DNA from: a virus
IMG/VR virus record: IMGVR_UViG_3300044646_001937
Location: 124,001 to 188,000 of that record
DNA length: 64,000 nt
Reading direction: 5' to 3' (one strand)
The first letter of the stretch is position 1, and every line of letters starts with the position of its first letter. The notes below the pieces were generated by a model that worked only from the letters and a program-made list of their open reading frames with translations, did no database searches and was not told the DNA's origin. A program made the translations under genes and the position numbers. Positions 43,201 to 52,410 of this stretch are shown one piece after another.

Positions 43201-46200
43201 AATGTAAAATTGCCTGTAATTACAAATTTGGCGAGTGGTAGTTTGTTTAAAGTTACTAGGAACCTAGAGTATTCCGTAGAAGCTGGCCCACTGGCGTCAA
43301 TATATGCGATCTATTTAGACCCTATAATTATCGCCACAGGTTTACCTGCAGGATTAACCTGCCTACCTACCGGAGAAGTAGTAGGTATGGTAGACTCTTT
43401 GCTACCCGCCGGAGATTATACCGTTTCATTTAGGGCACAAAATAGATATGGAGTATCCACCCCAGCTATTGTATGTATCGTACGAGTGGGGATTGAGCTA
43501 CTTAGCCCACTACCTAACTCAATGTTAAACTTATCTGTGAATGCACAGATTACACCAATACAAATTACAACAAGCCAGGGTGTGCCAGTAACACTTACAG
43601 TCAGGAATTTACCGGCAGGGCTAACATTTAATAATTCACAAATATACGGCACACCGGTTACAGTCGGCAGATCTAAAATATACATAACCGCGTCGGCTGG
43701 AGTCTTCGGTATAATAAAAGCCGTCATAAACGTATCCGTGTCAATTCCCACATATAGTCTTTCAGGTGCAGTTGTGGGTGTCGACTTAGCAGCGGCAACA
43801 AATGTTTTTTTAACCATAACCAGTGTAGAAACTGGCGCTATATACACAATAAAAACTACAAGCACGGGCACATACCAACTTAATGGGCTGTATGCAGGGA
43901 TATACAACGTATCCGCCCGTAAGGATCGATTTGAAATAGAGCCAATCACAAGAACAATTACAATTGTAAATACGGATGTTGCATTGCAGAGTTTTTTAAT
44001 TACAGGACCATACAGACTTATAGTCGGTACAGTAACCAACGCAATTAATAAAAGCGGTGTAGAGAACGTGGCGATAATTACATTTAATAGGACTGTGTAC
44101 ACAGATACAGCAGGCAGGTTTTTTATAAATTTATTACAGAACGAAGAAATCACAATTACTGCGGATGCTGTTTCTTATGTGTTTAATCCAAAAACAATAG
44201 ATATACCGATTAGTAATGAAGACTCAGGAGGTTATTCGTTTAAAGCCACTCCCTCGCACAATATTTCAGGAACTATAGTTTCTAAAAACATTGAAGTTCC
44301 TGCAAATATTGGAGTTCTGATAGACAATCAGAACACTGGAGAAAAATATTACGATATAGCACCTGCAGGCAGCATTTCAGTGCAGGCACTTGACGGAAAA
44401 TACAAAATATATCCTAACCCTGAAGCATCAGATTATTATAATAGTATATGGCAATTTAAGCCAAAGTATATACCTGTAGAGGTGAATGGTCTGTCGATTC
44501 AACTAGCGAAATCGTTTAACATATTTTCAGGTAAAACAATATCAGGAAGAGTTATTGCTCCGATATATGAAACAGAAATTGGTCTACCTATTCCTGTTGC
44601 TGGTGTGGCGATTACTGCCGCAAATATTACTCTAGATCAGACAAGGTTTATTTGGCTGAAGTTGGATGCAAACAATCCACCGACTATAAAGCTAGATCTA
44701 AAAACAATTAGAGCTGCCGCAGCATCCACTGAAAACATTCCTGTGACGGTTGATTTTACAACAGGATTTTTTAATCTAAGAGGTACAACAGCAGGACAGC
44801 TTTCAATGGATGGATACACTGCGTCAGTAGAAGAAATAATTCTTCTGAAAGATCAATTTTATCCTGAGTTAAACGGAATATATACAATTGTAAACCCAGG
44901 CTCTGCAACAGAGACGTTCCATCTCGTCAGAAGTACTGAAGCAAACTACAATGAATCTTTAAAAGTTGGTGCAGCAATATATGTAATTGGAGGCATCACA
45001 AACAGCGCTGCTACATATTATTTAACTACTGAAGATCAAGTTACAGCAATTTCAGATATAGATGGAAATTTCACACTGACAAACGTCTACCCAGACACTT
45101 ACAACCTATACGCTCATAAAGAAGGTGTTGGTATATTAAGTATTCCTCAAGTCAACGTATCCACGAATAATGCAACCAATCTAGTAATCGTGCCTAATAC
45201 ATATCAAATCACTGGCACGATACAGTATAGAGCGAATTATTTAAGCACGACGAAGACTCCGCTGACAGATGTTCGCATCAGTCTTTATAGAGCAAAAGAT
45301 TTATTCTTACTTAAAAAAAGCGAGAAATCAAAAGCAGACGGCTCATGGATATTTAGATCTGTACCTGACGGAGACTATATATTGAAAGCTGAATTTAGAG
45401 GAATGACACCTACAGTAGTTGAACAAAAAATTACTGTAGATGATGGCGATGTTAATCTGGTTGCCATGGAAGTGTATATAGCTGTTTTTACAGCACCATC
45501 CGCACCTATAGTAAATAACATACAGGGTGGTTATAGGTCACTAAAGGTGACAGTGAGCGAAAACCCAGAAGACATAGGTACAGAAATCCGCTATTACGAA
45601 TATTCGCTAGACTCAGGCACAACATGGGCAACTGCAGTGAAAACTTCAGACAGCGAGATATTGATCCCCGATCTCCCTCCAGCAGAAAAAACTATCTTTA
45701 AATTAAGAGCCAGAAACTTATGGTCGTATGGACCTGAGGTTGAGCTGCAGGGTGTTGCATTTGACCGCCCTGGCGCACCTACAATTACAAGTATAGCGCG
45801 CAAAAATAAAGAGCTGTTGGTAAATTTTTCACCACCACTATTTTCAGGCGGGCTATACATAGACAACTATGCATATTCCACAGACGGAGGTATCACTTTT
45901 TTACCTATTACTCCAGCAAACATAACTGGCTCATTTAGTATACTTAAAAGATCAAATAATGGGTTGGATTTGGTGAATGGTGAAAAATATCAAATAGTCC
46001 TTCACGCGCTAGCTGGAGAAGCTGCAGGTTTAGACTCAGAGCCGGAAATAACATTCCCTGTAGGTACTCCTGGACCGTCGAGACTTCTGAGTGTTGTCGG
46101 CGGAAGATTGAATGAGCTAGATATAAGCTTTGAACCTCCAGAAATAACCAATGGTGCACCTGTGGCAGATTATGCATATTCTTTAAATGGAGGTCCATTT

Positions 46201-46977
46201 ACACCATTAGGTACAGTTAACAGTCCCGCAACAATAACAAATTTACTCAACGGTACAATCTATAGCGTGAGAGTCGCCGCAATCAATTCTGAAGGCGTCG
46301 GTGATGCCTCTAATTCAATTCAGGCAAGAGTTGGTGTAACTGCTGACGCTCCAACTATATTTAAGGCAGAGCACGCAGGAGGAGGCAAACTAAGAATTTA
46401 CATACAGCCTGGCGCTAATGGATTTTCACCAATAACAGGCTACGTTTATTACATTGATTCCCCTGAAGGGGGCACAGAAAACAGCAACACAGCCACACCA
46501 TTAGGCGGCCTTACACCTGACAACACTGCAATAGTGTATAGTAAACTTGATGGGCAGGGCGGAACAATTGGGACTATGTTTGAAGAGTCAAGATTGTACA
46601 CAATCAGCATAGCTGCCGTTAATGAGTTTGGAACTAGTACAGCTTCTGAAAAAATATCTTTTTTTGTAGTATATACAGCACCTCGCGCGCTAATAGTTAA
46701 TTCGTATATAGAAGAGCATGATAGAGTCATATTCAACTTATCTTTTGAAAACAATGACACAGGAGGCGCTGGAGGATATGTTACAATAACCAGTATAATT
46801 AGAGACTCTGATGGAAATATAATTACGGATACGTATGGAAATCCCTTGGATAATCTTCAAACATACTATAATGTTTTCACTCGTTCAGAGTATACCTATA
46901 CTGTAGCTGGGTTGACTGCAGGGGTTACGTATGATATCACAATTTTAACATCAAATGCTGCAGGCACAGGAGCTTAG
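40264..46977 (+). CDS. Giant fibre protein with He_PIG, carboxypeptidase-regulatory-like and FN3 repeats (2237 aa)
   Basis: A large appendage protein. Residues about 1-300 resemble the fibre-base module (SLTSHPFKNS start; LENFCSVKCPHENVK Cys segment). Residues about 562-1160 hold Ig-like He_PIG-type units (ELPQGLTLDTVTGKITGRLL; LPSGLRLDTTKGVIYGKITE; LPPGFSVDLYTGKVYGILDT). About 1163-1740 are carboxypeptidase-regulatory-like units (YSLSGAVVGV; YQITGTIQYRA with DGSWIFRSVPDGDYILKAEF). From about 1745 to the end are FN3-like units (LLVNFSPPLFSGGLYIDNYA, YSVRVAAINSEGVGDAS). Such domains bind surface sugars or form rigid stalks. The next gene begins 25 bases later and continues FN3 repeats. Confidence 0.8.
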   Translation: MAALEYLTQNSLTSHPFKNSYGLEEGTGAVDGWFYDILFVSYDDSIRRVYLQKIEKKENGSLEIGINNAETLARLPEGLITIAAEDVVDHYANKIKSFVGVAKSKFAIKFVIGPTLAAKEAFSENYLPAVTELSSDVTVLNTVRVNSITFEAYDGPILNTVKLYTGEEIALVEPRYNSTFTLTDTSSGELSVSAGSGAGLYDNCPTPGSITDVHTLNEIPPNSEGTLFLHATECHSLNLLTTNDELIYGDQLDTYRSFTSPGNTEPFNAVNPEHTITLENFCSVKCPHENVKALAYYINRITDGASGLADIAVRNTETRGIGSAEGTEFHVDNADFCDAAANIFLKCPVDSEAFIPCNQGFIKYLHEGRTLQVSYDNATITNYTIVSVINENTVLLDGAPSGIMGKIPFRVIDSGVISNINCASSLYNKQNDDKLKPYFKVRYSTSEAFNSDFEYVTYAAISVGVFNPGPEPVRLNIAFNPNGLGQQGSFKIRKTDSIYVSSESVVDLDCKEHAFVEAVYYIKCGEPASNFSILVTNITANPDEILGDGAYYLPPLVGVSCPGDIAGAINTVQIVKQDTDTFSQIIGVDPLVQDVKIYGTLPDWLTITFQPAQSGQPSSSLVLTGTKISTNNYNTEYNLYARYTGIAIPVVSQLVIQYVAPPIFIYPTEKYFTQEKPLVIDPLIIYTEENPLTQLTVKNMDKPLSWNGDNFSSYGVDVIAERELPQGLTLDTVTGKITGRLLEGVTDEGYWKIALTATNPAGIVSQNLYLGVSKRAIPVISFLQQLPTVIDNYTQYTIEEPLCSFKATNDPILLYQTTDKLPSGLRLDTTKGVIYGKITETAAGTKTINVYARNFYGKSILPLEVTISYTIYKQPEIQAPTQFARFNGEDGSTLEEPLCTIVATQAYGGLNNFDPLLTDATRNHYTATNLPPGFSVDLYTGKVYGILDTSEGFSRAYAVTLKASNLVNTATVQIYITFPNVKLPVITNLASGSLFKVTRNLEYSVEAGPLASIYAIYLDPIIIATGLPAGLTCLPTGEVVGMVDSLLPAGDYTVSFRAQNRYGVSTPAIVCIVRVGIELLSPLPNSMLNLSVNAQITPIQITTSQGVPVTLTVRNLPAGLTFNNSQIYGTPVTVGRSKIYITASAGVFGIIKAVINVSVSIPTYSLSGAVVGVDLAAATNVFLTITSVETGAIYTIKTTSTGTYQLNGLYAGIYNVSARKDRFEIEPITRTITIVNTDVALQSFLITGPYRLIVGTVTNAINKSGVENVAIITFNRTVYTDTAGRFFINLLQNEEITITADAVSYVFNPKTIDIPISNEDSGGYSFKATPSHNISGTIVSKNIEVPANIGVLIDNQNTGEKYYDIAPAGSISVQALDGKYKIYPNPEASDYYNSIWQFKPKYIPVEVNGLSIQLAKSFNIFSGKTISGRVIAPIYETEIGLPIPVAGVAITAANITLDQTRFIWLKLDANNPPTIKLDLKTIRAAAASTENIPVTVDFTTGFFNLRGTTAGQLSMDGYTASVEEIILLKDQFYPELNGIYTIVNPGSATETFHLVRSTEANYNESLKVGAAIYVIGGITNSAATYYLTTEDQVTAISDIDGNFTLTNVYPDTYNLYAHKEGVGILSIPQVNVSTNNATNLVIVPNTYQITGTIQYRANYLSTTKTPLTDVRISLYRAKDLFLLKKSEKSKADGSWIFRSVPDGDYILKAEFRGMTPTVVEQKITVDDGDVNLVAMEVYIAVFTAPSAPIVNNIQGGYRSLKVTVSENPEDIGTEIRYYEYSLDSGTTWATAVKTSDSEILIPDLPPAEKTIFKLRARNLWSYGPEVELQGVAFDRPGAPTITSIARKNKELLVNFSPPLFSGGLYIDNYAYSTDGGITFLPITPANITGSFSILKRSNNGLDLVNGEKYQIVLHALAGEAAGLDSEPEITFPVGTPGPSRLLSVVGGRLNELDISFEPPEITNGAPVADYAYSLNGGPFTPLGTVNSPATITNLLNGTIYSVRVAAINSEGVGDASNSIQARVGVTADAPTIFKAEHAGGGKLRIYIQPGANGFSPITGYVYYIDSPEGGTENSNTATPLGGLTPDNTAIVYSKLDGQGGTIGTMFEESRLYTISIAAVNEFGTSTASEKISFFVVYTAPRALIVNSYIEEHDRVIFNLSFENNDTGGAGGYVTITSIIRDSDGNIITDTYGNPLDNLQTYYNVFTRSEYTYTVAGLTAGVTYDITILTSNAAGTGA

Positions 46978-47001
46978 TAGTAAATTAATATTTAAAGCCG
47001 T

Positions 47002-50000
47002 ATGATAATCAAAGTTACTCCAAAATTTACAGCTCCCAAGGGATTGTTTGTAACGCATCAATACGGTAACAGCCAATACCCATTAAACATATATAATTAC
47101 CCAGACAGTGGCAGCGCTGGGCTATTAATTTATGTAAAAGTTGCAACCACGGGCGGACAACCAGTAACAGGATATACGCTTGAAGCATCAGCCTTAGGGA
47201 TACCTACTATAAATAGAGACATCACTTGGATCACCCCTGAAGAGGCGGAGCAGTCATCTATCGGTGAGTATCTTTTAAAAATTACAAATCTCACACCCGA
47301 AAAACAATACACATTAAAAATAGCCTTAAAAAATAGTGTAGGTGCAAGTGAAATTGTAACAATACCTGGAAGTTCATTAACAATTCCGAAAGTTCGCCCT
47401 ACCATACCCAGTGCGGAATTTTATAATTACCAACCTACTGACGCTCGCGTACAATTAAAGGTAACAATAAGCCCTCAAGAATCCTTTGAAAACCTTATAG
47501 TTTTTGGATATTTAAGATACGATGGAGAGCCTCCGTCTGATGAAACTCTTTTAAATGACCTGCGTAACACTCGCACAGACATGGCAGGAGCCGGCGAAAT
47601 TTACACAAGATTCCCACTTGAGTCAGTGCAAAGTTACTCATACAATCAAATATCTGGAATATGTGATCAAAATTTTGGTTCGCCTTATGATCTATATAAT
47701 CTTTGTATGAGATGCTTATGGGGAGCTCCCTACAATTTCTCAGGCTTTGTGCGAAGGACTGTTCCCCTATACCCGCTAATAACCACTCCTGGGGATAAAT
47801 ATTTCTGGATACCTAGCGGGGAAAATACCTATGAGGGAGGTATAACAAAAAACACCACTACGATTGTTTATCCGTTACTGCTACGCAGCGAAGGCGCGTA
47901 TTATTATGGAGAAAATCTTACCTCCACCCCGCAAGCCTATGCAGAATCGGCTGGGCTTTCTAATGTATTTAATATATTCTCATATTTTACAGGAATTCCT
48001 GACCGCATAGATAGTGTACTTGAGCATGGCTGGGAGTATACTTCTAATGGCTGGCGATATGTACTGTCCTTTTACCCTCCGGCAGATGGCGGATTAAGCA
48101 TAACAGAATATGGTTATTATTTTGACCGAACTGCCTACGACAATAATGCATATGCTCCTCCGTATATTCCAAACATAGATTCGGACGATCTGACGTATGT
48201 TAATACTTTTGAGCAACGCTATGACTCTGATTGGATGTCATACATAGCCCTGATTATAGATCCCCCTAGATTCTATCCATCAGGCTCTCAAGACTTAATT
48301 TCTTATCGTATAAGGGTAACAATAGCTGCAAAAAATGCTAACGGAGCAGCACCTGTAGCTCCCGCGACAGAGATAGTCAGAAATACTGGAGGGTATTTCT
48401 ATAATTATTACCTTGGTAATTTTAATATATTAGCCATAGGTATTGTTGACCACTCTGTCACTCTAGAAACAATAGGTGGTCAGCAATATCAAAACATTCA
48501 AATCCTTGAGTATCCTTATTTGAAAGTTTACTACGAAATCGATAGAAACAATCCGGATTACGTAGCCAGAATGAATCATATACTAGCCGACCCTAACTAT
48601 GGCGGCTTGTTTAGCCCACGCTATAAAACATCAGCTTTTAATGGTTGGTTGATGTTTGATAGCGTGGATGAAGATTCTTTTGGTTTTTTTGCGACTAGTA
48701 ATTTTTTATACGAGCTTGCGCCTCAAACTACGTATGATTACACCATGAAACTTGATACGCAGGATTATGTGTACTCTCCTGAAACAAATTTCACATTTAC
48801 CACAGGAGCTATTGTCCAAGTTGTAAGCCTTGTAGCCAAATCACACTACAGCGGAAATGTTGTGTTAGCATATACCGGCGAAACTTACGCATTACTGTCC
48901 AGGCAAATTAATTGGTATTATAAAGAGTTTGGAAGTGAAATTATTAACATAGGCGGAGCAATATACAAAACATTTGATAAAGTATTTATGGTCAATTCTC
49001 CTGCTCTTATAGCAGGAAAATCCTATTACTTTTATATTAAAGTGACTAATATTTTTGGACAGTCGGAATATTCCCCTGCGTCTAACCTAGTCTCAATCAC
49101 ACTACTAACAACACCAGCACTAGCCCCAAGGGTGACAGTAATTCCTTCAGACTCGATGATTACAGTTTATGTGGACAAATTGTCTAATGCTTTAGCTGGA
49201 GGTTTGCCTGTGACAAACTACCAGATGATGTTTTCACCCACCGACGACCCAGATTACCAGTTTACGAGCTTTAACCCACCGAGATCACAATCATCATTAT
49301 ATCCAGCATTTTATTACCCTCCAGGGTCATTTGGAAACCCTTTAGCGGTAATTGATGGACTGGCCAATGGTCGTGAATATATGATATCGGTGAGCGCAAT
49401 TAACGATAAAGGAGTAGGTCAACAATCACCTATTGTGAAAGCTACTCCACTAGGTGTACCTAATTTTCCTAGAGTATTAGCTACCGTAGGAGACAGAAGT
49501 GTTACGGTCGCTTTTATCCCCCCTTTGGATACCGGAGGGTCACCCATACTAAAATACCAGTATTCTACAGATGCTGGGCAAACCTGGTTAGACGCTTTTG
49601 TAGCAGGAACCACGAATTACGATTTAACTAGTCCTATAGTTATAACCAAACATAGCGTAAATAACCAATCTCTCAACAACGGACAGTTATACCAAGTTAG
49701 ATTGCGCGCAGTTAACGCACAAGGACCAGGAGATGCCTCCATAACAATACAAGCCACTCCTGTGGGCCCACCTTCGCCGCCCGTTATAGATGAAATCGTT
49801 TCATCTGATAAACAATTAGTTGTCAAGTTTACCCCTCCTATAGCTCAAAATGCTGACACACCTGTACTGGGTTATAAATACTCTCTAGATGACGACTATG
49901 AGAATTTTAATAAAGACACATATATCACAGTTGTGCCAACAAACAACCAGTTCACAATATCTGGAGCAACTATCCCAGTTGGACTAGCTCCAAATATAAA

Positions 50001-52323
50001 TTTACGCAACAACAGTACATATACTATAAGATTAAAAGCATACAACGTTTTAGGTGATGGAGAGCCGTATGTTGCAACAGGAACTCCTATGCCATTACCT
50101 CCAGCATTAGAAATAACCCGTATAGTTCCTAGAAGTAAAAAACTAGACGTGTATTTTGTTCGTAATTATGTGATTGGAGGACCTGAAGTAGGTAATATTG
50201 ATAGAATATGGTATACTTTGAACGGAGGAGAAAAGCTTACAGAAACAACTTTAGATTTGGTAAGCCCGTTAACCATTACCGGCGGAGATCCAAGCTCGAC
50301 TGGACTGCTTACAAATAATGTTCCATACACTATAAGACTTTATGGTAAGAACACTGCAGGTTTTGGAGCAGCATATAATGCAGTAACAGGAATACCTACA
50401 GCCACATTACCAACAGCTCCCACCATCACAAGCCTGGTAAGCAACAATCAATCAGGGCAGCTTGTAGTGTCATTTAATCCCCCCACAGACATTGGAGGGA
50501 CAAGCATTATCGACTACGAGTACATAGCCTACACCAGCGGGCAAGAGACATCCGCCATTGCAGTCTCATCTAATAAAACCAGTAGTCCTATAGTTATAAA
50601 CAAGCTAACTAACGGTGAAGTGTACTTTGTCAAAGTGCGTGCTGTTAACGCTGTTGGTGCCGGTCCGTTTTCTAATTATTTATATAGAAGACCGCTCACT
50701 TCTCCTTTGTTTGAGATAACCAGAATAGACCCTGTGGCTACTGATCTGGTATCGCCACAGCTTCAAGTAACATATGATGTACTAGAAGATGGAGGTTATG
50801 GGTTATATAGTAACCCTGAAGGACCCTTCACTATACAGTACAAAGTAAGCAAATTTGCAAATTTTAGCGGAGCCGCGTGGCAGTCGTATAGAACAACTGG
50901 AAACTTATTCAAGTATGTTACAAATCCATTTTATATAGATGTGCCATTGGAGTACGACACTGAGTATTACGTTAAAATAAAAGCAGATCTAGACGTCAAT
51001 CAGACAGAAAATGCAGGTAATTTTATAGAATCAGAGCCTTTTGCTGTCACACCCCAAAAAACAATACCACCGTCAGCGCCAATAATCACGCAAATGCTTG
51101 CCCCAGAGAGAGGCACTGTACATATTTATTTTACACCAGGGCCAGCCAACGGAACAACCGGCACGCTGATTGGCTATAAATGGGTAGATATGAAAGCAGG
51201 CGGTACTACACATTTATTTTCCACAGCCTCAACGTCCCCCCTAGTAATATCCGGATTAGCTGATGCATATTACGTTAATTTAAAACTAGTTGCGTACAAT
51301 GAATACGGAGATAGCGCACCCTCCAACGAGGGTGCGGTGGTTACACCTGGCCTACCTTTTGCACCTACAATATTAAACTCAAAATTTACACAAGAAACAG
51401 GGGTACTTTTGGTAAATTTTATACCACCATACTATGTTATTCCAGAAAACCATAGACCTGTAATAAACTACGCGTACACTGTTACTCAAGAAGGCCTTCC
51501 ATATCCAAATGCAACCGTACTAGCCACACCCACAACAACATCACCTCTGTCGATTAGTGTTAGCGGAATTGTTGGAGACGGTAGTAGATATCTAGTCAGA
51601 TTGGCCGCAATAAACGAAATAGGTGTTGGCGCATTTTCTGCTGTTAACATATTTACGCCACCACTGGGGCCTGAACCACCTGAAATACTGGGATTTGTAC
51701 CAGGACTTAACTCAATAACTGTTAACTACAAAGCACCAGAAAAAAGCGGTTCAGGTAATCTGATAGGGTATACGTGTAAATACTCAAATAACGCTGAACC
51801 ATTTACGTTCAGCTCTACTGGCGAGGCTACTGGAAGTTTTACAATACCAAATTTAACTGTTAATACGTATTATGTACTTATATTGAGGGCAGTGAATGCC
51901 TTAAATGTTGCAGGATTACCGTCAAAAGCAGCTACAGCACATACAGCAATTGCACCAAGCATACAGCAGGTAGGATACGACACACAGACATCCGACATAT
52001 TCTTAATACCTACAGGGTCCACCGGAGCCACCGGAGCATCTACACCCGTTGACGGCAGTTTCTTGTTTATCTCATCTCGTCTATATAGATACGGCTCGTA
52101 CGCCTATTCCGACCAGCTTAAATACGTAAATGGTAAAGCATACAGGCCGTACACAGGATGGTATGACACTACCAGCGATCAGATAATACAAGGTGCTCCC
52201 GGCAAATATTATACTGACGGTGTAGCAGATACAAATTCTCAAGATTTATTAAACGCTAAACCGCTTACAGGTGCAGGGTGGGTCGATTCTTCAACATTGG
52301 TCATTGGAGCTACAGGAGGCTAG
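47002..52323 (+). CDS. Giant FN3-repeat fibre protein (1773 aa)
   Basis: Starts almost at once with FN3-like units and lacks a base module. Residues 1-700 hold less regular, Tyr-rich repeats. From about 703 to 1640 there are regular FN3-like units of about 100-115 residues (RSVTVAFIPPLDTGGSPILK, QLVVSFNPPTDIGGTSIIDY, SITVNYKAPEKSGSGNLIGY), each closing with a (Y/F)xVRxxAxNxxGxG-type strand. The C-terminal 130 residues contain GSTGATGAST, a very short collagen-like run, and a Tyr/Gly-rich end. It may be the middle part of a fibre assembled from three polypeptides. No Shine-Dalgarno site. Confidence 0.78.
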   Translation: MIIKVTPKFTAPKGLFVTHQYGNSQYPLNIYNYPDSGSAGLLIYVKVATTGGQPVTGYTLEASALGIPTINRDITWITPEEAEQSSIGEYLLKITNLTPEKQYTLKIALKNSVGASEIVTIPGSSLTIPKVRPTIPSAEFYNYQPTDARVQLKVTISPQESFENLIVFGYLRYDGEPPSDETLLNDLRNTRTDMAGAGEIYTRFPLESVQSYSYNQISGICDQNFGSPYDLYNLCMRCLWGAPYNFSGFVRRTVPLYPLITTPGDKYFWIPSGENTYEGGITKNTTTIVYPLLLRSEGAYYYGENLTSTPQAYAESAGLSNVFNIFSYFTGIPDRIDSVLEHGWEYTSNGWRYVLSFYPPADGGLSITEYGYYFDRTAYDNNAYAPPYIPNIDSDDLTYVNTFEQRYDSDWMSYIALIIDPPRFYPSGSQDLISYRIRVTIAAKNANGAAPVAPATEIVRNTGGYFYNYYLGNFNILAIGIVDHSVTLETIGGQQYQNIQILEYPYLKVYYEIDRNNPDYVARMNHILADPNYGGLFSPRYKTSAFNGWLMFDSVDEDSFGFFATSNFLYELAPQTTYDYTMKLDTQDYVYSPETNFTFTTGAIVQVVSLVAKSHYSGNVVLAYTGETYALLSRQINWYYKEFGSEIINIGGAIYKTFDKVFMVNSPALIAGKSYYFYIKVTNIFGQSEYSPASNLVSITLLTTPALAPRVTVIPSDSMITVYVDKLSNALAGGLPVTNYQMMFSPTDDPDYQFTSFNPPRSQSSLYPAFYYPPGSFGNPLAVIDGLANGREYMISVSAINDKGVGQQSPIVKATPLGVPNFPRVLATVGDRSVTVAFIPPLDTGGSPILKYQYSTDAGQTWLDAFVAGTTNYDLTSPIVITKHSVNNQSLNNGQLYQVRLRAVNAQGPGDASITIQATPVGPPSPPVIDEIVSSDKQLVVKFTPPIAQNADTPVLGYKYSLDDDYENFNKDTYITVVPTNNQFTISGATIPVGLAPNINLRNNSTYTIRLKAYNVLGDGEPYVATGTPMPLPPALEITRIVPRSKKLDVYFVRNYVIGGPEVGNIDRIWYTLNGGEKLTETTLDLVSPLTITGGDPSSTGLLTNNVPYTIRLYGKNTAGFGAAYNAVTGIPTATLPTAPTITSLVSNNQSGQLVVSFNPPTDIGGTSIIDYEYIAYTSGQETSAIAVSSNKTSSPIVINKLTNGEVYFVKVRAVNAVGAGPFSNYLYRRPLTSPLFEITRIDPVATDLVSPQLQVTYDVLEDGGYGLYSNPEGPFTIQYKVSKFANFSGAAWQSYRTTGNLFKYVTNPFYIDVPLEYDTEYYVKIKADLDVNQTENAGNFIESEPFAVTPQKTIPPSAPIITQMLAPERGTVHIYFTPGPANGTTGTLIGYKWVDMKAGGTTHLFSTASTSPLVISGLADAYYVNLKLVAYNEYGDSAPSNEGAVVTPGLPFAPTILNSKFTQETGVLLVNFIPPYYVIPENHRPVINYAYTVTQEGLPYPNATVLATPTTTSPLSISVSGIVGDGSRYLVRLAAINEIGVGAFSAVNIFTPPLGPEPPEILGFVPGLNSITVNYKAPEKSGSGNLIGYTCKYSNNAEPFTFSSTGEATGSFTIPNLTVNTYYVLILRAVNALNVAGLPSKAATAHTAIAPSIQQVGYDTQTSDIFLIPTGSTGATGASTPVDGSFLFISSRLYRYGSYAYSDQLKYVNGKAYRPYTGWYDTTSDQIIQGAPGKYYTDGVADTNSQDLLNAKPLTGAGWVDSSTLVIGATGG

Positions 52324-52341
52324 TGTTACTTATCTGGTTAA

Positions 52342-52410
52342 ATGATTGCAAGAAGAGGAGCTATGGCTTATTATCTGTATGATATAGCTGTATGGAAAAA
52401 ACATCATTAA
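52342..52410 (+). CDS. Possible 22-aa leader peptide overlapping the giant gene start
   Basis: An open frame, MIARRGAMAYYLYDIAVWKK followed by HH and a stop, in the 68-base gap. It also has an internal ATG (52363) preceded by AGAGGAG, the strongest ribosome binding site nearby. Its stop lies 19 bases inside the next gene, which itself has no Shine-Dalgarno site, so reinitiation or coupling is possible. It may be chance. Confidence 0.3.
   Translation: MIARRGAMAYYLYDIAVWKKHH

Noticed and set aside
43416-44153. Minus-strand open frame (245 residues) inside the giant fibre gene
   Set aside because: Antisense shadow of repeat-rich coding sequence; no supporting promoter, ribosome site or recognisable protein features.
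52010-52060. Collagen-like triple helix in the second giant fibre
   Set aside because: Only about three Gly-x-y triplets, too short for a collagen helix.
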